From Methanospirillum lacunae (GTDB lineage: Archaea; Halobacteriota; Methanomicrobia; Methanomicrobiales; Methanospirillaceae): DNA of 64,000 bases. How positions within the stretch are numbered: the first letter of the stretch is position 1; each line of letters starts with the position of its first letter. The stretch lies in assembly GCF_046195335.1 (NCBI RefSeq), contig NZ_CP176093.1. One strand, given 5' to 3'. Of this stretch, positions 48,869 through 56,933 are shown one piece after another. The translations under genes were made by a program, and so were the position numbers. The notes beneath the pieces are model-generated. The model saw only the letters and a program-made list of their open reading frames with translations, was not told the origin of the DNA and ran no database searches.

Positions 48869-49930
48869 ATGGCAAAGAAGGACTTCTATGAGATCCTGGG
48901 CGTGAAAAAAGATGCGTCACAGGACGATTTGAAGAAAGCATTCCGGCATCTTGCCAGAAAATATCATCCCGATCTCAATCAGGGGAGTAGAGAAGCCGAA
49001 GAAAAATTCAAGGAGATCAATGAAGCGTACCAGGTTCTGAGCGATCCACAGAAGAAAACCCAGTACGATCAGGTAGGACATGCAGACTTCAAACCTGGTG
49101 AGTATACGCAGGCTAAAACTCCCAGTTATGAAGATCTATTCAGGGATTTCGGGCTGGGAGATATATTTGATGCGGTTTCCACCGGTACTACCAGAGCCCG
49201 AAGCAGGGCAGGTGCTGATCTCAGGTATGATATAGAAATCTCCCTTACTGACGCTTTTTACGGGACAAAAAATACCGTAACAGTTCCTCACCAGATCTCC
49301 TGCACCTCCTGTCACGGGACCGGAGCAGAACCCGGTTTTTCCAGAACCTGTACTTCCTGCCACGGGACCGGGGAGATTCGGACAGTGCAGAAGAGAGGCC
49401 ATCAGCAGGTGATGAATATTGCACAGTGCCCGGTATGCGGTGGGATTGGGACGATCATTGAGAAGCCCTGTAAAACCTGCCAGGGAAGAGGGGTACTTCA
49501 AAAAACCAGAAAACTTGAGGTTTCTATTCCCCGTGGTGTTAAGGACAAGCAATTTTTGCGAATTGCCGGTGAAGGAGAACCAGGAGAGAACCAGGGACCA
49601 CCGGGAGATCTGTATGCAGTTGTCCATGTAAAACCTGACCCCTCATTTGAGAGACAGGGAACAGATCTGTATAGTAAAGCCATTATCGGAGTGAAAACGG
49701 CTATACTTGGAGGAGAGATCTCCGTGCGTACGATTACCGGCATGGCGTCCCTGAAAATTCCTAGGGGGACCCAGAGTAACACACTCTTTCGACTCAAGGG
49801 ACAGGGCATGCCCTACCTAAACGGTACTAAACGGGGAGATCTTATGGTAAAAATCATTGTAACCATCCCGCAAAATCTGACCCCCAGACAGGAAAGTCTT
49901 ATACTGGAAGCCTTTGCAGGAGAAAAATAG
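48869..49930 (+). CDS. dnaJ: Chaperone protein DnaJ (Hsp40)
   Basis: 353 residues. J domain 1-70 with KYHPDLNQGS (HPD motif). The Gly/Phe-rich linker is short and weak (FRDFGLGDIFDAV). Four CxxCxGxG zinc motifs: CTSCHGTGAEP, CTSCHGTGEIR, CPVCGGIGTII and CKTCQGRGVLQ, all intact. The C-terminal substrate domain ends with IVTIPQNLTPRQESLILEAF. It delivers clients to DnaK and stimulates its ATPase. It follows dnaK by 17 bases and is followed by hsp20 after 12 bases, so the four genes form one operon. Confidence 0.96.
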   Translation: MAKKDFYEILGVKKDASQDDLKKAFRHLARKYHPDLNQGSREAEEKFKEINEAYQVLSDPQKKTQYDQVGHADFKPGEYTQAKTPSYEDLFRDFGLGDIFDAVSTGTTRARSRAGADLRYDIEISLTDAFYGTKNTVTVPHQISCTSCHGTGAEPGFSRTCTSCHGTGEIRTVQKRGHQQVMNIAQCPVCGGIGTIIEKPCKTCQGRGVLQKTRKLEVSIPRGVKDKQFLRIAGEGEPGENQGPPGDLYAVVHVKPDPSFERQGTDLYSKAIIGVKTAILGGEISVRTITGMASLKIPRGTQSNTLFRLKGQGMPYLNGTKRGDLMVKIIVTIPQNLTPRQESLILEAFAGEK

Positions 49931-49942
49931 GGGGTGAACAAG

Positions 49943-50407
49943 ATGAAACGATTGTATTTCCAGCAGGTTTACGAAGAACTTGAGGTGATGAGAAATTATA
50001 TGGATTCACTCTTTCAGCAGATCCAGGAGAACAGCCCGATTCTCTTACTTCCTTCTTCAGATGTCCTATCAAGGAAGTTACTTCCGGGTGTGCAGGATAA
50101 TCTCCAGATTCAACTTGTAGAGTTTAAAGATGAGATTGTAGTAAGTGCTCAAATGATTCCCGGTGATCTCAAACGAGACATCACGATAGACCTGATCCAT
50201 CCAATGGCCTTGAAAATCTCCTGTGTACGCAGAGAGTGGAAAAAAGAGGATAAAATTGAATATACCATGTGTGAACACAGTTTTGGGTATATCTCACAGA
50301 TTATTCCTCTTTCTGTGCCAGTCTCCAGAGACGGAATATATACTTCATTGAAGAATGGCGTTCTGAAAGTACACCTCAAAAAATGCGATGCAAATCCGGA
50401 ACGGTAG
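49943..50407 (+). CDS. Hsp20 family protein (small heat-shock protein)
   Basis: 154 residues from the ATG at 49943, chosen over a GTG at 49934 because GGGGTGA is then a well-placed ribosome-binding site. The N-terminal arm (~1-70) is helical (FQQVYEELEVMRNYMDSLFQ). The alpha-crystallin-like domain includes LQIQLVEFKDEIVVSAQMIP, DITIDLIHPMALKISC and GVLKVHLKKC; the usual I-x-I tail is absent (DANPER). It is the last gene of the grpE-dnaK-dnaJ operon. Holdase function is inferred from the family. Confidence 0.75.
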   Translation: MKRLYFQQVYEELEVMRNYMDSLFQQIQENSPILLLPSSDVLSRKLLPGVQDNLQIQLVEFKDEIVVSAQMIPGDLKRDITIDLIHPMALKISCVRREWKKEDKIEYTMCEHSFGYISQIIPLSVPVSRDGIYTSLKNGVLKVHLKKCDANPER

Positions 50408-50647
50408 CATCAGATACTTCAGAGGATAACTAAAAGACCCACTCTTTTACGGTATGGTAAATATTAACACCCTACAAACTGCCCATCTTCTTCGAATTGA
50501 ATATGATTCAGGATGGTTGCATATTTGGCGAATCTTTTTTGCCCCTTTTTCATCCATATGGTGGCATCCTGTATATATTATAGTGACCGGATTGCATGAT
50601 CTGAATTTTGTGAAAGATACATACTTAAATCCCTCTTTACTTCCGGT

Positions 50648-52351
50648 TTAATGATCCATATGGATTTTCAGTATTGACTGCCCATCGGATGATGATGAAC
50701 TAACGTTATCAGCATGTTTTCGGATAAGAAATCCTCCAAGCCCGGTCATCATAGAGGGATCATTAAGGATCTCGTCTTCACCTGGTGGTTTTTCAGGTAA
50801 GGGGAGGAGTTCCCCGGCATAGGATATCTGGGCATCTAAATTATATTCATCAAATGAGACTGATATTTTTACCGGACCGGAAGATAGCAGGTGATATACA
50901 ATCAGTTCAGCCCCCTCGGTCAACGCGGTAGACATCCGAATGATTACCTCTTTTCTCGCAGCCCAGGCTTCACCTTGTCTCTCCATAAGGGTGAAGATCT
51001 GATTATAAATATTGCCATCAGGATCAATGGAAATCATGACTTTTTCCCTGATCCCGATTCTCAGCAGTAGATTGAGAATTATTGCAATAATCGTTGCAAG
51101 TGAGAGAGCTGAATCAAATATCGGTTTTATGATAATTGGAACACCTGAATAGGCATTTGGGATAAGATAAACGCTGATTCCAAAAATAAATGAAATTCCT
51201 ATCAATAATATTTTCCGTGAATCAAGCATCCGTGAAGTAATCGTCTGGATACCTCCGACGATAATAAATCCGGCTACATAAATTATCGTTCCACCTATGA
51301 CGGGACCCGGCATAATAAGGAAAACCGTGGCAAGAATAGGAATAAAGGCGAGTGCGATGAGAATTCCACCGGTAACAAATCCGATGTACCTGCTAGTCGA
51401 GCGGGTGGCTATCGAGAGTCCGATATTCGAAGAAGAACCCGTCTGCCCCATTCCCCCTAAAAGACCTCCGATACATGATGCAATGCCATCTGCAAAGAGA
51501 CCGGACCTGATATTCATCATATCCGGCCGTTTCCATTCCGGATTATTGATTCGTTGACAGATAGAAAATTCACCGATACTTTTTACAAACGTAACAAGAG
51601 CAGCAATGGTAAATGGAATTATGAGCTCAGTTTTAAAGGAAAGTCCAAAATATGAGATATTGGGTAACGCAACCAATGGTGAAGATGCAATTTTGCCTAA
51701 TGGATCATTGCCGGCAATACCGAGACTGATACATAAGGCATACCCCACCGCCATTCCAACGATAACTGGAAAGAGCTTCAGGCTACCTTTCCCCCAGACG
51801 GTCACACTGACCGTAACCAGGAGGGTTATTATTGCGATAAGTGTTGCTAGAGGATTAGGAGTTGAGTTCACATCACTCATTCCAAAAAAATTGGGTAATG
51901 CATAGGGAATCACAGTAACTCCAAGCATCATGATCACAATGCCAGTCACTTCTACCGGGAAGAGGACACGAAGTTTATGGACTATCCGGGAGAGGAGAGC
52001 CTGTAGTATACCGGAGAAAGCAGTCATCCCACAAAGGAGTGAAAGACCTCCGCCCTGAAGGGCCAATACGGAAGCAGAAACAAAATTAGGGCCATTTACG
52101 CGGGGGATGAGGAAGCCTGATCCAAACTCCGGGTGTTTTATTGCCTGAAATATGCACGCAATACCATTTGAGAGCATGGACATTGAGACAAAAAAGGCTG
52201 CAGCACCGGTCTCAAGATTTGCAGTTCTTGCGACAATGATGGGAAATATAAATGCAGTGGCCACGATGCCCAAATGTTGCAGCCCAAGCAGGAACATCGT
52301 AGGAAATGGTGGTTTATCATCTGCGGCGTATTCAAGGTTCGAAGGCTGCAT
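50648..52351 (-). CDS. NCS2 (xanthine/uracil) permease fused to an RsbW-like ATPase fold
   Basis: 567 residues. Residues ~1-430 form an NCS2 permease with about 13-14 membrane helices and family motifs (LGLQHLGIVATAFIFPIIVA, EFGSGFLIPRVNGPNFVSAS, GGMGQTGSSSNIGLSIATR). The signature QH and the short GxGxxNx-like loops are present. Residues ~445-567 are soluble: ALTEGAELIVYHLL (N-box position), VSFDEYNLDAQISYAGELLP and LGGFLIRKHADNVSSSSSDG resemble the anti-sigma-factor/serine kinase (RsbW-like) ATPase, but the N-box Asn is replaced and Gly-rich parts are reduced. Normal NCS2 proteins are ~430-450 residues. The fusion suggests transport coupled to regulation. Confidence 0.8.
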   Translation of the reverse strand: MQPSNLEYAADDKPPFPTMFLLGLQHLGIVATAFIFPIIVARTANLETGAAAFFVSMSMLSNGIACIFQAIKHPEFGSGFLIPRVNGPNFVSASVLALQGGGLSLLCGMTAFSGILQALLSRIVHKLRVLFPVEVTGIVIMMLGVTVIPYALPNFFGMSDVNSTPNPLATLIAIITLLVTVSVTVWGKGSLKLFPVIVGMAVGYALCISLGIAGNDPLGKIASSPLVALPNISYFGLSFKTELIIPFTIAALVTFVKSIGEFSICQRINNPEWKRPDMMNIRSGLFADGIASCIGGLLGGMGQTGSSSNIGLSIATRSTSRYIGFVTGGILIALAFIPILATVFLIMPGPVIGGTIIYVAGFIIVGGIQTITSRMLDSRKILLIGISFIFGISVYLIPNAYSGVPIIIKPIFDSALSLATIIAIILNLLLRIGIREKVMISIDPDGNIYNQIFTLMERQGEAWAARKEVIIRMSTALTEGAELIVYHLLSSGPVKISVSFDEYNLDAQISYAGELLPLPEKPPGEDEILNDPSMMTGLGGFLIRKHADNVSSSSSDGQSILKIHMDH

Positions 52352-52474
52352 ACTTTTTATATTCCTACTTCAACTATTTATCTAATTATATTTCATCAGA
52401 GGAAACAAAAGGGTCTAACTCGGTTTGCAGGAAAAGTGAGTGTTACTAAAGATTTGCAATAAGAGTTAGCAGGA

Positions 52475-52498
52475 TTGAAAGTGCCCAATCACTTTCAA
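52475..52498. repeat. Perfect 9-bp stem-loop
   Basis: TTGAAAGTG (52475-52483) and CACTTTCAA (52490-52498) with a six-base loop, followed by a T-rich stretch. It sits just before the transposase remnant and could be part of the old element or a terminator. Confidence 0.5.
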
Positions 52499-52520
52499 AT
52501 TAACTATTGTTACTACTTTT

Positions 52521-52883
52521 TTGAAAGGCAAAAGAAGGAGGAACAAAGCGATTAACTATGAATATGTTGTATTTGGGATTGATTGGGGATTTAGAAAGAT
52601 TTTCAGAATATTTCATACTCGATTCGCAATTGAATCGTCATACCGGATGAGAAACCGTTCAAAGCCTAAGAAATCCTCTAAAAGTGTAAAACTTAAGTAT
52701 TTTTACGCCATTATTTCAATCCTTTTAAAGAATATCTGGCTCGCAACAACATGGGATTATTTCTCACCTATTCAGATTGGTCCTCGTGTAATAATTCTGC
52801 GTGCATTCCGGTTTGAGTGGTTCACTAAGCTCTTTTGGAATTATGCAAAAAAACGGAGACGGTTTAGATCTCGAATTCCCTAA
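52521..52883 (+). pseudogene. C-terminal remnant of a transposase (ISH3-like)
   Basis: A 120-codon frame with a doubtful TTG start. FRIFHTRFAIESSYRMRNRS then LKYFYAIISILLKNIWLATT are the C-terminal DDE-domain signature (catalytic Glu in IESSYR) and the following hydrophobic helix of ISH3/IS4-like archaeal transposases; the tail is basic (KKRRRFRSRIP). The N-terminal two thirds with the other two Asp are missing, so the element is dead. No inverted ends or target duplication were found. Codons are A/T-rich relative to the permease next to it. Confidence 0.7.
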
Positions 52884-52963
52884 TTCAGGGTTAGAATCTA
52901 CTGTAAAACAAAAAGAAATAATATTAATCTAAAATATATCTATATTTTTCATACAAGGGAAAA

Positions 52964-53245
52964 CTATTCGGTCCCTTTTTTTGTCATCTTCTTTGAAGGT
53001 TTAATAGGACTTGGAGGGTTAGTATGTTCTGGTAGATCATCTCCATGGAGATGCGAATGGGCATCATGCCTGGGAGGAAGAACTGGTTTATCCTGTGGGT
53101 GGTGAGGGGGATGGGGTAGTGGATGAGCCATGGGATGATGGTGTTCTTCTTCATCATGCCTCTGTTTGTCCTGACTATCGATTGATTCTGCAAGTTGCGG
53201 TGCATCTTTTGGATATGCTTTGTGTTTCTGCTCTGGTGTCATCAT
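52964..53245 (-). CDS. Small His/Pro-rich protein
   Basis: 93 residues. Residues 30-75 hold most of the His and Pro (EEEHHHPMAHPLPHPPHHPQ, then PPRHDAHSHLHGDDLPEHTN): about 16 His in all. The ends are polar and charged. GGAG four bases before the tandem ATG is a good ribosome-binding site, so it is likely expressed. Such His-rich proteins may store or deliver Ni2+, Zn2+ or Co2+; methanogens need Ni for F430, hydrogenase and urease-type enzymes. No homologous family is named and no metal gene adjoins. Confidence 0.55.
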   Translation of the reverse strand: MMTPEQKHKAYPKDAPQLAESIDSQDKQRHDEEEHHHPMAHPLPHPPHHPQDKPVLPPRHDAHSHLHGDDLPEHTNPPSPIKPSKKMTKKGTE

Positions 53246-53609
53246 AACTCCTTTCTCTCCCTCTGGATGAGATACAAATTGAATAGCCCGGAGTCAGGGA
53301 ATAAGTATCTAATTATTTCAAATTTTGTTTCAAATAATGAAATTCAGGATATAGATTATGAGTGATTACTGAGCACGATAAGATCAGAACGATATGCCAT
53401 TCGAGCGTTTACCCACCTGTGCCTCAAAAGCAGAATCGCATCCTTGATTAGGGATTTTTTCAAGTGGTTTGCTTGACCGGAAAGTTACTTTCATGGTGAT
53501 GGAGGGTGTTTAGAAGACACCCGTTCCTCCATGGAGATCTGTATGGTGTCCGTTTGTCATATCGTAGCATGTGAACACATTTGCACTGACTGATGGAGGA
53601 TGATTTGGT
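53246..53609. other. Intergenic with a strong hairpin
   Basis: No protein frame. At 53499-53532 an interrupted stem (ATGGA/TCCAT outside, GGGTGT/ACACCC inside, loop TTAGAAG) could form in RNA about 80 bases before the gene at 53610. Confidence 0.4.
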
Positions 53610-53822
53610 ATGCCTTACACATGGAAAACTGAGGTTGATGTTGATGAAACGATTGTTGTACTCATGAATGTTCTTGATAAGAATACAGAACTGCCAAATT
53701 GGCTTGTTTGCACAATAAATGGGTCAATATCTGATTCTAAACCGGAAATCGTCAAGTATTTCTTCGAAGAAGTGAAACAGCACATTCCTGCAGCCTTGAA
53801 ATATTTTGAAACTACGATGTAG
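53610..53822 (+). CDS. Small hypothetical protein
   Basis: 70 residues: MPYTWKTEVDVDETIVVLMN, then NTELPNWLVCTINGS and KPEIVKYFFEEVKQHIPAAL. Soluble, mixed alpha/beta, acidic. GGAGG lies 15 bases and TGGT directly before the ATG. No family recognised. Confidence 0.5.
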   Translation: MPYTWKTEVDVDETIVVLMNVLDKNTELPNWLVCTINGSISDSKPEIVKYFFEEVKQHIPAALKYFETTM

Positions 53823-54558
53823 GAGAATATATGGTATTTAGTTCCTTCCCTTTTAAAATCATGTAGGTAGGGATCGGGAGAATCGTTTCTTGGAAATAAA
53901 TATGAAGTGAGGGGATCTGAACCCGATAACCAATGTTGGATGATACCAGTTATTTTCGTTCTAGAATTGCATGAATTTTATCCCTGATCTTGAATCGTGA
54001 CTATTTTACCCCTCTTAATGTTTTCTAAACTATCAACTCCCCTTCTCTTCAAATTTACCCGTTTTCGCTCAAATGCTCTATAATTTTCAAAACATCTTTA
54101 AATTTCAGCTTATACCTGTTTTTATCGGAATGGAACTACCTGAAGAGATCAAATCCAATTTTTCAGAGAGGGATATCCGGATGATGAAGGTAAAAATAAA
54201 AATCTCCGGGGGGGGGTTCAGGGATCGAGCAACCGCTGAAGCAGTACCTTTGATCAGAGGTTGCATCTCACCAACCTGGAAGAATGGGAAAAGTATTGCA
54301 GGCTAATGGCAAGATATCTGTGTAATACAATATGTAGGTCTATTTTTCGGCTAAATTTCCTTTCTCCATTTGATTACAAAAATTGTTTCACAATTTGATA
54401 TTAAGGCAAGATTCTATCGTTTATCATTTAGAATGACCTTCGTTCAAGATTTCTCCTTATTACGTAAGTTGTGAATCAGTGAGGATCTTGACGATGAAAG
54501 ATTCTAAGACTGATTAGCAATCAGCGGATTCTCTGTCTTACTTCTGAAACCAGAAAAA
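53823..54558. other. Intergenic with a likely frameshifted relic
   Basis: Around 54130-54390 a frame starting MELPEEIKSNFSERDIRMMK reaches a run of nine G (54209-54217) and then loses sense, while another frame after it reads FDQRLHLTNLEEWEKYCRLM. The two look like halves of one gene broken at or near the G-run, or a small gene whose length depends on this run. The rest shows no gene; AT-rich DNA before 54559 likely holds the deaminase promoter. Confidence 0.3.
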
Positions 54559-55458
54559 ATGAAGATGATACTAATGAAATATTGTAATCTGAATAAACCA
54601 TACAGAGTTGTAGCCTTAATGGCCATATTGGTGCTTTTTATCGTTACGTTAACTTTAGCCGTTGATACCCCTAACAATTCGCAGGAGACTGGAACTTTCA
54701 GTTATACATACGATACACAGTACACCCATTTAAAGGCAATTGAAGTTAATGCTCCGTATGAAGGGATACCAAAACCACTTGATAAAAAGCCTTCTTTTGG
54801 ATATGTACAGCCCTGGGACGGATATGTTACAAACTGTACATTAATTGATAAAGATATGTGCATGTATTTCCCGGCGCAGACATCAAATATAAAACCGGAC
54901 GAGACATATGCCGGAATTGAAGTTGGGGACAATCAGTGGCAGAAAATGGCCGGTGAAGAAGCACTGTTGTCTGTTCAGCATAATGGCGGACCATTCGGTG
55001 CAGTTATTGTACAGATCGATGATGAAACGGGTGAAGTTATCAGGTACTGGAGAAATCACAATCATGTCACTGAATGGAATGACCCAACTGCTCATGCAGA
55101 AGTAACAACAATAAAGGCGGCATGCCAAGAACTCGGGGTATTTGAACTGGGAACAATCAGGAAAGAAGTTTCAAAACTCCCACAAAAAGGAAATACGTCA
55201 CATTGCGAGCTCTATGTGAATGCTGAGCCCTGTCCCATGTGCTATGGCGCAATATTCTGGGCCAATCTGTCGACAGTGGTTTATGGTGCAACCCGTTATG
55301 ATGCGGCTGTAGAAGGCGTGAATTTTGGAGATGCGGCACTATATGGGGAGCTTCAGAAACCATATAAAGACAGAACAAGAACGGTTCGTCAGGCAACATC
55401 AGCGAATTCATTGGATGCTTTTAACGAGTGGAAACGGGTACAGAAGATAGACTACTAA
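54559..55458 (+). CDS. Exported cytidine/guanine-deaminase-like enzyme
   Basis: 299 residues. Residues 16-35 form a membrane or signal helix (VVALMAILVLFIVTLTLAVD). A ~95-residue linker of unknown fold follows, then the deaminase domain (about 122-295). The zinc site is complete: His179 and Glu181 in DPTAHAEVTTI, Cys225 and Cys228 in AEPCPMCYGAIFWA. The RYWRNHNHVTEWNDPTAHAE region and the end with VVYGATRYDAAVEGV resemble Bacillus-type guanine deaminase. Known members are cytosolic; an exported one is unusual. It may recover nucleobases outside the cell. The ATG at 54559 is the first of three close ones. Confidence 0.85.
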   Translation: MKMILMKYCNLNKPYRVVALMAILVLFIVTLTLAVDTPNNSQETGTFSYTYDTQYTHLKAIEVNAPYEGIPKPLDKKPSFGYVQPWDGYVTNCTLIDKDMCMYFPAQTSNIKPDETYAGIEVGDNQWQKMAGEEALLSVQHNGGPFGAVIVQIDDETGEVIRYWRNHNHVTEWNDPTAHAEVTTIKAACQELGVFELGTIRKEVSKLPQKGNTSHCELYVNAEPCPMCYGAIFWANLSTVVYGATRYDAAVEGVNFGDAALYGELQKPYKDRTRTVRQATSANSLDAFNEWKRVQKIDY

Positions 55459-55633
55459 GGTTCAGATCCTTGTACTCTCCGTATTGGTAGATGTAGGGGG
55501 AACCAACCTGCACAATGTTAAGAACAGTCACAAAGAAACCATCAAATAATGACCTCCGGGTCACAGACCTATTTTTTCATCCATCAATCAATTACCGAGT
55601 GATAATAAAATCCGGTTTGAATTTCCAGAGGAA
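55459..55633. other. Intergenic, no gene seen
   Basis: Lies after the deaminase. Nothing recognisable, apart from AT-rich DNA. Confidence 0.3.
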
Positions 55634-55783
55634 CTAGTCTTTGTTGTTACGTTCGGCAATGGTACCGGGTAAAATGGTATCTTCCGGTCTGATAAGTTCA
55701 TGGGTGTTTCTATACAGTCGGGCAATAATTCTTTCGTGATCAGAGTTGAAATAAAACCCACAGACGATTTGAAGTCTGGTCAT
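55634..55783 (-). CDS. Possible 49-residue protein or gene fragment
   Basis: ATG at 55783, stop TAG at 55634-55636. It reads MTRLQIVCGFYFNSDHERII then ARLYRNTHELIRPEDTI and ends TIAERNNKD. The composition is strongly protein-like, but the ribosome-binding site is weak and the decayed reading frames at 55869-56311 on the same strand lead into it. It may be the C-terminal part of a broken gene. No family is recognised. Confidence 0.35.
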   Translation of the reverse strand: MTRLQIVCGFYFNSDHERIIARLYRNTHELIRPEDTILPGTIAERNNKD

Positions 55784-55868
55784 CTCTGTACTCACTTCGG
55801 GCTGTTAGAGATCCGTAAACTATTCAAGTTCACATGAAGTCGGTTCGAAGCCCCAAAAAAGAGAACGA

Positions 55869-56089
55869 CTATTCATATCTCAGTGTTTTAGGAGATTTAA
55901 ACAGGAAATGAACTATCTCCTCTTCAATATCTCCTTGAACCGTCTCCAGCAGATTCCAGTTCGCTGAAGTAGCATGAACTATGTACCGGTGGGAAATAAG
56001 ATGGATACAAAGTAATCCACGGAAGCTGTGCAATCTTCATTGGACAGGGTGTAAAAGAGCCCTAAATCGATGACGGTATTGAAGGTCAT
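55869..56089 (-). pseudogene. Frameshifted remnant on the minus strand
   Basis: From an ATG at 56089 a frame reads MTFNTVIDLGLFYTLSNEDC then ends after TASVDYFVSILF. Around 55995-56010 sense moves to another frame that reads LCIHLISHRYIVHATSANWN then LLETVQGDIEEEIVHFLFK to a stop at 55869. Together they look like one ~85-residue protein with an indel. With the frames at 55634 and 56126 they mark a decayed minus-strand locus. Confidence 0.4.
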
Positions 56090-56125
56090 ATGATCTTGAA
56101 AAGGTCTGTGGTTCAGGATAAGAAA

Positions 56126-56311
56126 TTATACGAGAAATCCTCTTTCAGTAACCTTTTGATTAGCCGGGGGAGGAGTCAATCCCGATACTTCATACTCTTC
56201 ACCTGTAACAGAGAGGGCATGCTCGTGGTAAATATGATGATTGAGTGACAGATGAGTATTTGGGTTGCTCGTAATCCTTACGCGAGGTAATTTACAAGTG
56301 GTATGAACCAT
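56126..56311 (-). CDS. Short hypothetical ORF, possibly part of a decayed gene
   Basis: 61 codons, ATG at 56311 with no strong ribosome-binding site. It contains RVRITSNPNTHLSLNHHIYH then HALSVTGEEYEVSGLTPPPA, protein-like but unknown. It is directly upstream of the remnant at 55869-56089 on the same strand and could be its N-terminal part. Confidence 0.3.
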   Translation of the reverse strand: MVHTTCKLPRVRITSNPNTHLSLNHHIYHEHALSVTGEEYEVSGLTPPPANQKVTERGFLV

Positions 56312-56448
56312 TACTTTTCTTTTGATTAAAACACATATCTTTCAACTAACCAGATTTCAGATGCATATTTTCATGTTTAGTTTCAATAATTGTATCATAA
56401 CCGAATCTATTTACCGTTCTTTTCCCCTCTGGAAATCTTTAGAGAGAA

Positions 56449-56664
56449 ATGATGGGATCAAGACAGATACAGCATCATCAAAGTTCGTGCGGAGTTGTTG
56501 CCTTACACAGAGGAGATGAATGCAACGGGTTTGAAGGGAACCGTTTGGATCAGTCTCTAAAAGAGGCGGTAATCTATGGAAGTGCCATTTATTTCACTCG
56601 AAACCATCCCTGTTGTCCAGATGTAACTGTTCAGGGAGAACCGATTTATAATAGCAGATATTGA
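56449..56664 (+). CDS. Short Cys-containing ORF of doubtful status
   Basis: 71 codons with tandem ATG at 56449 and AGAGAG upstream. It has SSCGVVALHRGDECNGFEGN and YFTRNHPCCPDVTVQGEPIY, with four Cys. It could be a small metal-binding protein or a relic; no family is recognised. The rest of 56312-56933 shows no other frame. Confidence 0.3.
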   Translation: MMGSRQIQHHQSSCGVVALHRGDECNGFEGNRLDQSLKEAVIYGSAIYFTRNHPCCPDVTVQGEPIYNSRY

Positions 56665-56933
56665 ATTTCTGCGGCCTTAATCTTTAGAATGGGGGAATAA
56701 ACGATTACCCGGAAATTATTGCAATGATGAGTCGGGACTTTGTCAGGTATAGTAATCGAGTTTACCGTTCAATAGATTTTGTCACCGATTCGAACCTCGG
56801 TTGTTTTTTCAGCTGGACAGAAAATAGTGTGTAGATTTCTTCAGTTCAGGTTATGGACCCTGAATATGAGATCCTGAATCTGGTCTTTGTATGGGAGTTG
56901 TTATGAGCGGGGAGACAACCTCCTCTCCTCTCA

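Noticed and set aside
50454..50651. 65-codon plus-strand frame after hsp20
   Set aside because: No ribosome-binding site, many Trp/His/Ile without pattern, and it overlaps the end of the permease gene.
55838..55860. GGTTCGAAGCCCC, like a tRNA T-arm
   Set aside because: The arms do not pair as a 5-bp T stem and no acceptor, D or anticodon arm can be built upstream.
56775..56800. ACCGATTCGAACCTCGGT, tRNA T-arm-like palindrome
   Set aside because: The loop is eight bases and there is no tRNA body on either strand.
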